From positions 289,348-353,347 of the forward strand of contig NZ_PVZG01000008.1 in assembly GCF_003002065.1 (NCBI RefSeq): a stretch of DNA of 64,000 nt, in the 5' to 3' direction. The notes under the pieces were generated by a model. It was not told where the DNA came from. It saw only the letters and a list, made by a program, of their open reading frames with translations, and searched no databases. This DNA is from Pseudosporangium ferrugineum (GTDB lineage: Bacteria; Actinomycetota; Actinomycetes; Mycobacteriales; Micromonosporaceae). Shown here piece after piece: positions 1 to 7,265 of this stretch (positions are counted from its first letter, which is position 1; every line of letters begins with the position of its first letter). A program made the translations under genes and the position numbers.

Positions 1-4
1 GGCG

Positions 5-44
5 TTGTCCACAACCGGCCGAACGGCGCGGTTCGTTGTCCACA
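5..44. promoter_or_regulatory. Pair of DnaA boxes
   Basis: Two perfect copies of TTGTCCACA, the consensus DnaA box of high-GC actinobacteria, lie at 5-13 and 36-44. They are in the same orientation and 31 bp apart, about three helical turns. They sit upstream of a TATCCT -10-like hexamer (74-79) and the DUF4190 gene. No dnaA, dnaN or AT-rich unwinding element is visible, so this looks like an extra-origin DnaA site rather than oriC. The region may continue to the left of the window. Confidence 0.6.
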
Positions 45-117
45 GCGGGGCAACGGCTGGTGACTCGGGCTTCTATCCTGGGTGCTCACCGAGATGCGCC
101 GGACGGAGGCGACCCCC

Positions 118-687
118 TTGACCTATCCACCGACGCCCGGACCGGACGGCAGCCAGCCGCCCCCTCCCGATCCGCCCGTGCAGGCCTACCAGCCTCCGCA
201 GGCCTACTCCCCGCCCCAGCCCTACGCGCCACCTCAGGCTTACGCACCGCCTCAGGCCTATCCCCTGCCGCCGGCCCAGGACCCCTACGCACCCCAACTT
301 CCCTACAGCGCAAACTCCCCTGATCCGTACGGGTACGCGCCCCCACAACCGCAATACGACTACGGCAATCCCGGCAGCCCGTACGGCTATTCGCCGTATC
401 CGCCGGGAGCGCGCCCGAACGAGGGCATGGCAGTCGCGTCCCTGGTCATCTCCCTCATCGCGATCCCGGGCCTCTGCGGCTGGTGGATCGGCGGCCTGCT
501 CGGCGTGCTCGGCGCGATCTTCGGCCACGTCGCCCGGCGGCGCATCAAACGCTCGGGCACGGGCGGCGGAGGAATGGCGCTGGCGGGAATCATCATCGGC
601 TGGGTGGTCTCGGCAATAGCGATCATCGGCGCCATCGTGTTCGTCGCGATCCTGGCCGCGGACGACTCGGGCACCAGCACCTTCTGA
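118..687 (+). CDS. DUF4190 domain-containing membrane protein
   Basis: This is a membrane protein of about 189 residues and unknown function. The first ~100 residues are Pro/Tyr/Gln-rich with repeated PPQAY-type units and are probably disordered. Two hydrophobic segments follow (from ASLVISLIAIPGL and GIIIGWVVSAIAIIG), separated by a basic HVARRRIKR loop; this is the DUF4190 arrangement. TTG at 118 is chosen because GGAGG (105-109) lies 8 nt upstream and MTYPP is a common beginning for this family. GTG at 82 and ATG at 94 are in-frame alternatives. Transcription probably starts just after TATCCT at 74-79, downstream of two DnaA boxes. The gene stands alone. Confidence 0.8.
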   Translation: MTYPPTPGPDGSQPPPPDPPVQAYQPPQAYSPPQPYAPPQAYAPPQAYPLPPAQDPYAPQLPYSANSPDPYGYAPPQPQYDYGNPGSPYGYSPYPPGARPNEGMAVASLVISLIAIPGLCGWWIGGLLGVLGAIFGHVARRRIKRSGTGGGGMALAGIIIGWVVSAIAIIGAIVFVAILAADDSGTSTF

Positions 688-1000
688 CCGGGACGATCGC
701 GAGGGATCTGACTGCGAGCACTCCGAGCAGGAGAGATCAGCTAGAGCGCGAGGGTCTTGAGCACGCGAGGAGCTGAGGGCACAGCAATCCCGGTCGCGAG
801 GCCTTGGGCGTGGCCACCGCAGGGGCAGGTAACTTCGAGCGGTGGCCGAAACGCCTGGCGGGTGTCATCGAACGGTGACCGAAACGCCTGGCGGGTGTCA
901 TCGAGCGATGGCCGAACGCTCGGCGGGTGTCATCGGGCGGTGGCCGAACGCCTGGCAGGTGTCCTTGAGCGGTGGCCGAACGTCTGGCGGGTCTGTCAGC
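688..1000. repeat. Intergenic minisatellite, five 31-33 bp units
   Basis: Bases 688-838 hold nothing I can recognise. From 839 to about 1000 there are five imperfect direct repeats (839-871, 872-904, 905-936, 937-968, 969-1000) built on GGTGGCCGAACGCCTGGCGG. Units 1 and 2 are 33 bp, units 3 and 4 are 32 bp, and the last diverges. The array runs into the last codons of the minus-strand lipoprotein gene (stop at 996-998). There are no spacers, so it is not CRISPR. Confidence 0.8.
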
Positions 1001-1631
1001 CGCCGGGCTGAGGGGCTGTGGGGATGCCCGGGGTCTGGATCGGGATCACCGGGCCCTCCTCCACGAAGATCAGCGGCGCGGTGCGGCCGTACTGGCGGGG
1101 TAGTTGCCGGCGGGCTCGGTCCAGGTCCTGGGTGCCGACCTCGACGCCCACGCCGTCGTGGCGGGCCGAGATGCTGGAGATTCGTACGTCTCGGGCGCGC
1201 CAGGCGGGGAGGTCGGCGGTGATGCGGTCCTGCCAGGCGGTGAGGTCCTTGAGGCTGTGAACGGCGTCGCGGACGAAGATGCAGGTGTTGTCGGCCGCCT
1301 GACGGATGAAGTCGTCGAACGCGGCGGACGGAACGCGGTAGACGATGGCGCGTACGCGTTCCTGGTCGACCTCGAGGCCGGCATAGCTGGCGGCGTGGTC
1401 GGCGCGCCCTCCGGCGTCGATGCGAGCCATCGCCGCGGCCAGCGGTGCGGGGGTCACGGGCAGGGTGCGGTCGCCGACGTCCATGGTTTCCGGCGTACGC
1501 GAAAACTCACATCCGGCCGTGGTCCACCCGCCGACGAGGCCGACCGTGGTCACCTCGGGTTCGTCGCAGGCGCCGGTCATGAGCACCGCCCCGAGCAGCA
1601 GTCCACCGAGCAGACATCGAAAGCGGCGCAT
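996..1631 (-). CDS. Putative lipoprotein of unknown function
   Basis: The 211-residue product begins with a short basic stretch, a hydrophobic core (LLGGLLLGAVL) and MTGAC, a lipobox-like site that would put the lipidated Cys at about residue 22. The mature part contains no motif I recognise. It has a few Cys residues (CEF near the N-terminus and TCIF mid-protein) and a Pro-rich C-terminus ending PQPGG. It is predicted to be anchored on the outer face of the membrane. The gene stands alone, and its 3' end overlaps the last unit of the upstream minisatellite, so the C-terminus may be evolving by repeat slippage. Confidence 0.65.
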   Translation of the reverse strand: MRRFRCLLGGLLLGAVLMTGACDEPEVTTVGLVGGWTTAGCEFSRTPETMDVGDRTLPVTPAPLAAAMARIDAGGRADHAASYAGLEVDQERVRAIVYRVPSAAFDDFIRQAADNTCIFVRDAVHSLKDLTAWQDRITADLPAWRARDVRISSISARHDGVGVEVGTQDLDRARRQLPRQYGRTAPLIFVEEGPVIPIQTPGIPTAPQPGG

Positions 1632-1782
1632 CGCATCCCCCCTCTCTACCGCGCGTGGCGGCAGTTCGCCAAGGGTTCAACGAGGCGCGCCCGGGCCCGA
1701 CGCCGTCCGACAACGGACCCAGGATCGGAACAGCGGCCTCCGGATCGGATAGGCGTCAGCTACGGCCGGGGACAGCCGAGAG

Positions 1783-1865
1783 CATCAGCCCGGAGCGGGG
1801 TAGGCCAATAACGTCAGCGCGGAGCAGGGCCGACCAAAGGGCGTCAGCTCGGAGCGGGGTCGGCC
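1783..1865. repeat. Three degenerate ~24 bp direct repeats
   Basis: Three copies resembling GTCAGCNCGGAGCGGGG start near 1783, 1812 and 1842. The third covers the stop codon and last codons of the EamA gene on the minus strand. A more diverged fourth copy may lie near 1753. This is another short tandem repeat located at a gene 3' end. Confidence 0.6.
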
Positions 1866-2977
1866 GCGTCCGCCAGCGATGCGGATGTTGTGCCGCTCGT
1901 GCGGTTGCGGGCGCTGGCCAGGATCACCACGGCGACCCCCGCCACCAGCACCGCGAGTCCCGGCAGGGCCGCCGGCCGGGGGGTCTGGCCCAGCCATGCC
2001 CAGGCCAGCAGCGCCGCTCCCGGCACCTCGAGCAGGATCAGCACGCTCACCGTCGTCGCCGAGACGTGGTGGAGGGCGTAGTTGAACATCGAGTGGCCGA
2101 GGAGTTGGGCGCCCACCACCAGGGCGAGGATCGCGGCCCAGGTGCGGCCGTCGTAGCCCGTCATGCGTACGCCGGCGGCCAGGCACACCACCAGCAGGAT
2201 GATCGCGCAGGTTCCGTAGCAGGTCCAGGTGTACGTGGTCGTGCTGAAACGGGTGCGCGCCCGTTCCCCGAAGGCGGTGTAGACCGCGGCGGCCATCGCG
2301 CCCAGCAACGCCAGGATGTCCGCCAGCACGGCTTGGGCCGAGACGCCGATGTCCACCCCGGTGGCCCAGCCGACACCGGCGACGGCCAGCGCTATGCCCA
2401 CCCACCCGAGCCGCGACGGACTCGACCGGCCGCCGTTCGACGACCCGGAAGAACCGACCACATCCCTGGGCACCTCGGAAGAACCGGCCGCAGCCCCGGT
2501 CACCCCGGAAGAACCGGCCGGGGCACCTGGCAGGCCCGACGGTCCCTGGCCCCGGGAAGAAGCGGCCGGGGCCGACAGCCCCTGACCCCCGGAGACACCG
2601 GCCGCGGCCCGTACGCGCTGGAGCCGGCTCGAAGCCGCCGCGATCAGCCCCTGCCATACCGGCTGCGTCGCCACCAGGGCCGTGGCCGTGGCCACCGAGC
2701 CCAGCTGCACGCTCGGCATCCACGTGGCGAAGTGGGCTGCCAGCGCCACGCCCGCCAGCACGCAGTACAGGCCGTCCACGCTCGCGAGGGTGCGGACCTC
2801 GGCTCGGCGCGGGCCGGCGCTGATCGGGGTCAGGGCGACGAACGCCAGCCCGTTCCGCCAGAACGCCACCGCCAGGGCCGGTGCCGCCGCGAAGGCGATC
2901 AGCGGGGCCGAGGACGAAACCGCCACAACTGCCACGACCAGGGCGCCGATGACGAGGTATGCGGGTGTTGAGCGCAT
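1844..2977 (-). CDS. EamA/DMT-family transporter with low-complexity linker
   Basis: The 377-residue protein has the layout of a drug/metabolite transporter: two EamA halves, each of about five hydrophobic helices. The first half contains AFWRNGLAF and ATALVATQPVWQGL, and the second contains ALLAWAWLGQTP. The substrate cannot be read from sequence. Residues ~122-190 between the halves are a Gly/Ser/Pro linker encoded by imperfect repeats around CCGGAAGAACCGGCC; most EamA proteins have only a short loop here. ATG at 2977 (MRSTPAYLV) is chosen because GAGGG lies 6 nt upstream; an ATG at 2983 and a longer extension to 3067 are less likely. It is divergent from the HAD gene. Confidence 0.85.
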   Translation of the reverse strand: MRSTPAYLVIGALVVAVVAVSSSAPLIAFAAAPALAVAFWRNGLAFVALTPISAGPRRAEVRTLASVDGLYCVLAGVALAAHFATWMPSVQLGSVATATALVATQPVWQGLIAAASSRLQRVRAAAGVSGGQGLSAPAASSRGQGPSGLPGAPAGSSGVTGAAAGSSEVPRDVVGSSGSSNGGRSSPSRLGWVGIALAVAGVGWATGVDIGVSAQAVLADILALLGAMAAAVYTAFGERARTRFSTTTYTWTCYGTCAIILLVVCLAAGVRMTGYDGRTWAAILALVVGAQLLGHSMFNYALHHVSATTVSVLILLEVPGAALLAWAWLGQTPRPAALPGLAVLVAGVAVVILASARNRTSGTTSASLADAADPAPS

Positions 2978-3109
2978 ATTCATCCCTCGCCGTCGCTTCT
3001 TGCATATGAACACGTCACAGTTTGTGAACCCCAGTTGAGCGGAAAGTGAGGCGGTCGTTACGCTCACCGCCGTTGTTCATCGGTCAATGCCCCTGGAGAG
3101 TGGTTTTTC

Positions 3110-3808
3110 ATGCCCGCGTACCAAGCGGTGCTGTTCGACTTTTTCGGCACTTTGACGCGGTCCGTCAAGCGCGGGCCGCAGCATGCCGAGATCGCCCGGG
3201 CGCTCGGGTGCGATCCCGACGCCGTCCTGAGCGTCCTCGACCGGACCTTCGAGGTGCGCGCCCGCGGCCAGTTCGGCTCCGCCGAGGCCACCCTACGATG
3301 GGTCACCGAGCAGGCCGGAGGCAGCCCGCGACCTGCTCAGTTGCAGGCCGCCGTACCGGCGCGGGTCGATGCCCTGCGGGCCGACACGCAGCTGCGGGCC
3401 GACGCGGAGAGCGTTCTCTCGGCGGTGAAGCGCCGCGGGCTGCGTACGGCCGTGATCAGTGACTGCACTCACGAGCTGCCCGCCTTCCTGCCGAGCATGC
3501 CGATCGCGCCGCTGCTGGACGTCAGCGTGTTCTCGGTCGAGGTCGGCCGCTGCAAGCCCGACCCGCTGATGTACCTGGAGGCCTGCTGGCGCCTGCGGGT
3601 GGCCCCGGAGGACTGCCTCTACGTGGGCGACGGCGGCAGCCGCGAACTCACCGGGGCGGCCGCGGTCGGCATGACCCCGGTACGCCTCAGCGCCCCCGAC
3701 CTCGCAGACCACCTCGTGTTCAACCGCGACGAGGACTTCGCCGGCCCGAGCGTGTCCTCCCTGTCGGCGATCGTCGACCTCCTCGACCGCGTCCCGTCCC
3801 TCAACTGA
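3110..3808 (+). CDS. HAD-superfamily hydrolase (HAD-IA type)
   Basis: The 232-residue protein has all four HAD motifs: FDFFGT (nucleophile Asp10), the VISD Ser/Thr motif, the Lys of GRCKPDP, and GDGGSRE for Mg2+. Residue 12, usually the second Asp of DxD in phosphatases, is Phe, as in dehalogenase-type or non-phosphatase members. Phosphatase activity should therefore not be assumed. The helical cap lies between motifs I and II. ATG 3110 has GGAGAG upstream. The gene is divergent from the EamA transporter and shares a ~130 bp promoter region with it, which contains a TTTGTGAAC half-site resembling half a Rex operator. Confidence 0.85.
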   Translation: MPAYQAVLFDFFGTLTRSVKRGPQHAEIARALGCDPDAVLSVLDRTFEVRARGQFGSAEATLRWVTEQAGGSPRPAQLQAAVPARVDALRADTQLRADAESVLSAVKRRGLRTAVISDCTHELPAFLPSMPIAPLLDVSVFSVEVGRCKPDPLMYLEACWRLRVAPEDCLYVGDGGSRELTGAAAVGMTPVRLSAPDLADHLVFNRDEDFAGPSVSSLSAIVDLLDRVPSLN

Positions 3809-3890
3809 GGCGGGCCGCGGCCCGAGAAGCCGGCGGACGGAACGCGAGGCCGAACCGGGAACCCCGGCCCACAGCTGCAAAGATGGCCGG

Positions 3891-4388
3891 GTGACGACCG
3901 AGCTCGTAACCGAGGCGATCAAGAAGGCCGGCATCGCCTGGATCAGCGTCGGCGACCGGCCCGCCGTCGGCCTGTGGGTCATGCCGCTGGACGGCGCCCT
4001 CGTCGTCGTCAGCGGCCCGGGCGAGCAGGCCGCGCCCGGGCTCGCCGAGGCCTCCACCGCCCAGGTCCGCCTGCGCGGCGACAACGGCGGACTGATCGTG
4101 ATCGTGGATGCGGTGGTGGAGCGGCTGGCGCCGGGCACCGACGCCTGGAACGAGATCGCCCCGCAGCTGGCCGGCAAGCGCCTGAACGCCTCCGGCACCG
4201 CGGAGGAACTGGTGGCCAGGTGGGCCGGGACCGGCTGTGCGGTCGTCCGGCTCACCCCGGCGGAGACCCCGCCGGTGGCCGCGCCCGATTTGCCCGCGGT
4301 CTCGGGCGCGGCTCCGCCACGGGAAACCCCGGCGTCGGTCCCGGTCCGTCGCCCCTTCCGCCTTCATCGCGTACGCAAGAAGCGCTGA
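3891..4388 (+). CDS. Conserved hypothetical protein
   Basis: This 165-residue protein has a compact N-terminal ~120 residues predicted to be alpha/beta (AIKKAGIAWISV, LWVMPLDGALVVVSG, GLIVIVDAVVERL). A Pro/Ala-rich tail ends in the basic RLHRVRKKR. The fold hints at a split-barrel, PNPOx-like domain, but I see no flavin-binding signature, so function is unknown. GTG 3891 is preceded by AAAGAT six nucleotides upstream, which would fit a leaderless transcript. The stop codon lies inside a run of GTACGC-based repeats. Confidence 0.6.
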   Translation: MTTELVTEAIKKAGIAWISVGDRPAVGLWVMPLDGALVVVSGPGEQAAPGLAEASTAQVRLRGDNGGLIVIVDAVVERLAPGTDAWNEIAPQLAGKRLNASGTAEELVARWAGTGCAVVRLTPAETPPVAAPDLPAVSGAAPPRETPASVPVRRPFRLHRVRKKR

Positions 4389-4488
4389 CCGTACGCAAAA
4401 GCGCTGACCGTACGCCGATAAGCGCCGGACGTACGCAAAAGGGCTGACCGTACGCCGATAAGCGCCGGACGTACGCGAAAGGGCTAGC
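4368..4488. repeat. GTACGC-based tandem repeats between convergent genes
   Basis: About six units of ~20 bp alternate between two types, GTACGCAAAAGCGCTGACC and GTACGCCGATAAGCGCCGGAC. The last two pairs form a nearly perfect ~40 bp duplication. The array spans the 3' ends of the upstream plus-strand gene and the downstream minus-strand phzF-like gene. Confidence 0.75.
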
Positions 4489-5362
4489 CGATGAACGGCG
4501 GCACCGAGATCTCCCCCTTCGCGACCGCCACCACGTGCCCCGCGACCGTCGCCGACACGGCAGCGCCCGACTCCGCGGTCACCGTGCACTCCAGCAGCGA
4601 GGGCCGGTGCATCTCCAGGCCCTGGTGAACGGTGTAGCCCGTGGTCCCGTCGGCCGGCAGCCACCCGTTGGCGACCAGCCACACCCCCAGCCCCAGCGCC
4701 GCCGAACCGGTCGCCGGGTCCTCCGGCACCGCCACCCCCGGGCAGAAGACGCGGGCGTACGCCGTGCGGGTGTCGGTGTCCCAGCTGAAGACGCTGATCT
4801 GCGACACCCCGGCGGTCGCCGCGCGCCCCGGGTCCGCCCAGGCGCGATCCAGCGCGCGGCGCTCGACCGGGAGGTACACGAACTCGAGGCCACAGCCCGC
4901 CGCGGACGGGGTGGCCGCGCCGCCGGCGAAGTCGTCGGCGGCGAGCCCGGTCAGCTCCAGCAGCGCCGCGGGCGTGAACTCGGCGCCCAGCGTGGGCTCG
5001 CCGCCGGTCAGGGTGGCCACGCCCGTGCCGGTGACCACGATGGGCAGCAGTCCCGCCCCGCACTCCTGCACGAGACGCCCCGGTGCCGCCAGTCCCCGGC
5101 GTACCGATGTCACCGCCGCGCCGACGCTCGGGTGACCGGCGAACCGCAGCTCCGTCTCCGGGGTGAAGATCCGGGCCCGGTAGGTGGCCTCGATGTCGGT
5201 CGGCGGGAGCACGAACACCGTCTCCGAGAGGTTGAACTCGCGCGCCAGCGCCTGCATCTGGTCACCGCCCAGGGCCTCCGCGCCGAAGACGACGGCGAGC
5301 GGATTGCCCGCGAACGGGCGGTCGGTGAAGACGTCCACGATCTCGTACGGCACGGTTGACAT
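4484..5362 (-). CDS. PhzF-family isomerase
   Basis: The 292-residue protein is a full-length member of the diaminopimelate-epimerase-like PhzF family. It begins YEIVDVFTDRPFAGNPLAVV and has the catalytic Glu in NLSETVF (about residue 47), the GHPSVGAA loop and the second-half signature DPATGSAALGLG. Family members isomerise small metabolites; PhzF itself acts in phenazine synthesis. No other phenazine gene is nearby, so a general metabolic role is more likely. TAGCGT lies 6 nt before the ATG, suggesting a leaderless mRNA. It converges with the preceding hypothetical gene. Confidence 0.9.
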   Translation of the reverse strand: MSTVPYEIVDVFTDRPFAGNPLAVVFGAEALGGDQMQALAREFNLSETVFVLPPTDIEATYRARIFTPETELRFAGHPSVGAAVTSVRRGLAAPGRLVQECGAGLLPIVVTGTGVATLTGGEPTLGAEFTPAALLELTGLAADDFAGGAATPSAAGCGLEFVYLPVERRALDRAWADPGRAATAGVSQISVFSWDTDTRTAYARVFCPGVAVPEDPATGSAALGLGVWLVANGWLPADGTTGYTVHQGLEMHRPSLLECTVTAESGAAVSATVAGHVVAVAKGEISVPPFIG

Positions 5363-5368
5363 GGCACG

Positions 5369-5374
5369 ACGCTA
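5369..5374 (-). promoter_or_regulatory. Leaderless -10 of phzF-like gene
   Basis: On the minus strand TAGCGT ends 6 nt before ATG at 5362, so transcription would begin at or next to the start codon. No ribosome binding site is present. Confidence 0.5.
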
Positions 5375-5419
5375 ACCCAGGGCGTACGCCATGCCCGTCA
5401 TGCCCGACCGGGGAGGCCC

Positions 5420-5425
5420 TAGGCT
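5420..5425 (+). promoter_or_regulatory. Leaderless -10 of CBS/MgtE_N gene
   Basis: TAGGCT ends 6 nt before GTG 5432. A GGGGAGG further upstream is too far (15 nt) to act as a normal ribosome binding site. Confidence 0.5.
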
Positions 5426-5431
5426 GGTTGC

Positions 5432-6712
5432 GTGACATTGGGGACGAGGGTTTATCTGGCGCGGCTCGCCGCTCTGCCCGTGTTCGACCCCAACGGCGAC
5501 CGGGTGGGGCGGGTGCGGGACGCCGTGGTGCGACTGCGGACCACCAACCGGCCGCCGCAGGTCGTCGGGCTGGTCGCCGAGATGGCGCTGCGCAGGCGCA
5601 TCTTCCTGCCGATCGGCCGGGTCACCTCGATGGACGCCGAGGCCGTCGTGCTCAGCACCGGCACCCTCAACCTGCGCCGGTTCGAGAAACGGCCCAACGA
5701 GCTGCTCGTGCTGGAGGACCTGCTGGACCGGCGGGTCACCATCGACCCGGAGACCGAGGACGGCCCGCGGCACACCGGCACGGTCGTCGACCTCGGCATG
5801 GAGCTCAACCGCAACGACGAGTGGCTGATCACCCGGGTCGCCGTACGCCAGCACACCGGCCGGCTCACCCGGCGCGGACATCTGTACCAGGTGGACTACG
5901 ACCGGGTCCGCGGGCTGCTCGGGCCGACCGACACGCAGGGCAGCGCCAACCTGGTGGCGTTGCTCGAGCAGATGCGGCCGGCCGACATGGCCAACGCCAT
6001 CCAGGACCTCTCCGACGCGCGGCGCAACGAGGTGGCCGCGGCGCTCAGCGACCGTACGCTCGCCGATGTGCTCGAGGAGCTGCCCGAGCACGATCAGGTC
6101 GAGATCCTCATCCGCCTCGATCGGGAACGGGCCGCCGACGTGCTCGAACGGATGGACCCCGACGACGCCGCCGACCTGCTCGCCGAGCTGCCCAAGGCCG
6201 AACAGACCATCCTGCTGGACCTCATGGAGCCCGAGGAGGCGGCGCCGGTCCGCCAGCTCATGAACTACACGCCCGGCACGGCCGGCTCGGTGATGACCTC
6301 GGAACCGGTGATCCTGCCGCCGGACGCCACGGTCGCGGAAGCGCTGGCCCGGATCCGCGAGCCGGAGCTCTCCCCGGTGGTCGCCGCGCAGGTCTTCGTG
6401 GCGCGGGCGCCGTCCGCGACACCGAGCGGGAAATACCTCGGCATGGTCCACTTCCAGCGGCTGCTGCGGGAGCCGCCGTCCGCGATCCTGGGCGGCCTCA
6501 TCGAGACCGACATCGACCCCCTGCACCCTGAGACGAACCTCACTGAGATCACCCGGCGGATGGCGACCTACGACATGGTCGCGATGCCGGTGGTGGACAG
6601 CGCCTACCGGCTGGTGGGCGCCGTCACCGTCGACGACGTGCTCGACCACTCGCTGCCCCGAGACTGGCGTGACCGCGACGTGCCGGATGCGGCGCTCGAG
6701 GAAGGCATCTGA
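5432..6712 (+). CDS. PRC-barrel-like / MgtE_N / CBS-pair protein
   Basis: The 426-residue protein is soluble. Residues ~1-160 contain two PRC-barrel-like segments (PVFDPNGDRVGRVRD and HTGTVVDLGMEL). An MgtE N-terminal superhelical domain follows at ~165-275, with repeated DVLEELPEHDQ, VLERMDPDDAADLLAELP and EEAAPVRQLMNY. Two CBS domains occupy ~285-410. The membrane domain of the MgtE magnesium channel is missing, so this is a stand-alone sensor or regulator rather than a transporter. The next gene's ATG overlaps its TGA (TGATG), indicating translational coupling. Recalled actinobacterial genomes keep this gene beside DUF1003 and mrp genes. GTG 5432 fits a leaderless start. Confidence 0.85.
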   Translation: MTLGTRVYLARLAALPVFDPNGDRVGRVRDAVVRLRTTNRPPQVVGLVAEMALRRRIFLPIGRVTSMDAEAVVLSTGTLNLRRFEKRPNELLVLEDLLDRRVTIDPETEDGPRHTGTVVDLGMELNRNDEWLITRVAVRQHTGRLTRRGHLYQVDYDRVRGLLGPTDTQGSANLVALLEQMRPADMANAIQDLSDARRNEVAAALSDRTLADVLEELPEHDQVEILIRLDRERAADVLERMDPDDAADLLAELPKAEQTILLDLMEPEEAAPVRQLMNYTPGTAGSVMTSEPVILPPDATVAEALARIREPELSPVVAAQVFVARAPSATPSGKYLGMVHFQRLLREPPSAILGGLIETDIDPLHPETNLTEITRRMATYDMVAMPVVDSAYRLVGAVTVDDVLDHSLPRDWRDRDVPDAALEEGI

Positions 6713-7245
6713 TGACGGACGCCCGCAGGGACCGCTCGGATCGCCTGGACCAGCCGGTGGAGCCGGGGCGCGTCCGGCTGCCCCGCTTCGACCCGGAGGC
6801 CTTCGGGCAGTGGTCCGAGAACATCGCCCGCTACATGGGTACGGCCAAATTCATCGTCTACATGACCATCGTCATCGGGGCGTGGTTCGCGTGGAACACG
6901 TTGGCGCCCCGGGACCTGCGCTTCGACCCGTACACGTTCACGTTCCTGACCTTGATCCTGTCCTTGCAGGCCTCCTACGCGGCGCCGCTGATCCTGCTCG
7001 CGCAGAACCGGCAGACCGACCGGGACCGCCTCGCGATGGAGGAGGACCGCCGCCGGGCCGCCATGCAGAAGGCCGACACGGAGTTCCTCGCCCGCGAGAT
7101 CGCCTCGCTGCGGATCGCCCTGGGTGAGGTGGCCACCCGCGACTTCCTCCGCTCCGAGCTCTCCCGGATGGCCGATGAGCTGGACGAAGCCGCCCACCGG
7201 CGGCAGAAGCGCGAACGCAAGGAGTGGGAGGAAGAGCACTCCTGA
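6712..7245 (+). CDS. DUF1003 family membrane protein
   Basis: This 177-residue protein has two transmembrane helices (KFIVYMTIVIGAWFAWNTL and FTFLTLILSLQASYAAPLIL), separated by a short FDPYTF loop; this is the DUF1003 hallmark. A charged C-terminal coiled region (RQTDRDRLAMEEDRRR) probably lies in the cytoplasm. Function is unknown. Overlap with the CBS/MgtE_N gene suggests the two products work together, perhaps in divalent-cation homeostasis (inference). It is 20 nt from mrp. Confidence 0.85.
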   Translation: MTDARRDRSDRLDQPVEPGRVRLPRFDPEAFGQWSENIARYMGTAKFIVYMTIVIGAWFAWNTLAPRDLRFDPYTFTFLTLILSLQASYAAPLILLAQNRQTDRDRLAMEEDRRRAAMQKADTEFLAREIASLRIALGEVATRDFLRSELSRMADELDEAAHRRQKRERKEWEEEHS

Positions 7246-7253
7246 CACCGACG

Positions 7254-7259
7254 TAAGCT
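7254..7259 (+). promoter_or_regulatory. Leaderless -10 of mrp
   Basis: TAAGCT ends 6 nt before ATG 7266 and begins 8 nt after the DUF1003 stop. mrp may therefore have its own leaderless transcript. Confidence 0.5.
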
Positions 7260-7265
7260 GGCGTC

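Noticed and set aside
1..120. Chromosomal origin (oriC) at the left edge
   Set aside because: Only two DnaA boxes are present, with no dnaA, dnaN or AT-rich unwinding region, and the adjacent gene is a DUF4190 protein.
839..1000. CRISPR array
   Set aside because: The units are contiguous tandem repeats without unique spacers, and no cas gene is in the window.
4484..5362. Phenazine biosynthesis cluster
   Set aside because: Only a PhzF-family protein is present; no other phz genes accompany it, and this family is widespread outside phenazine pathways.
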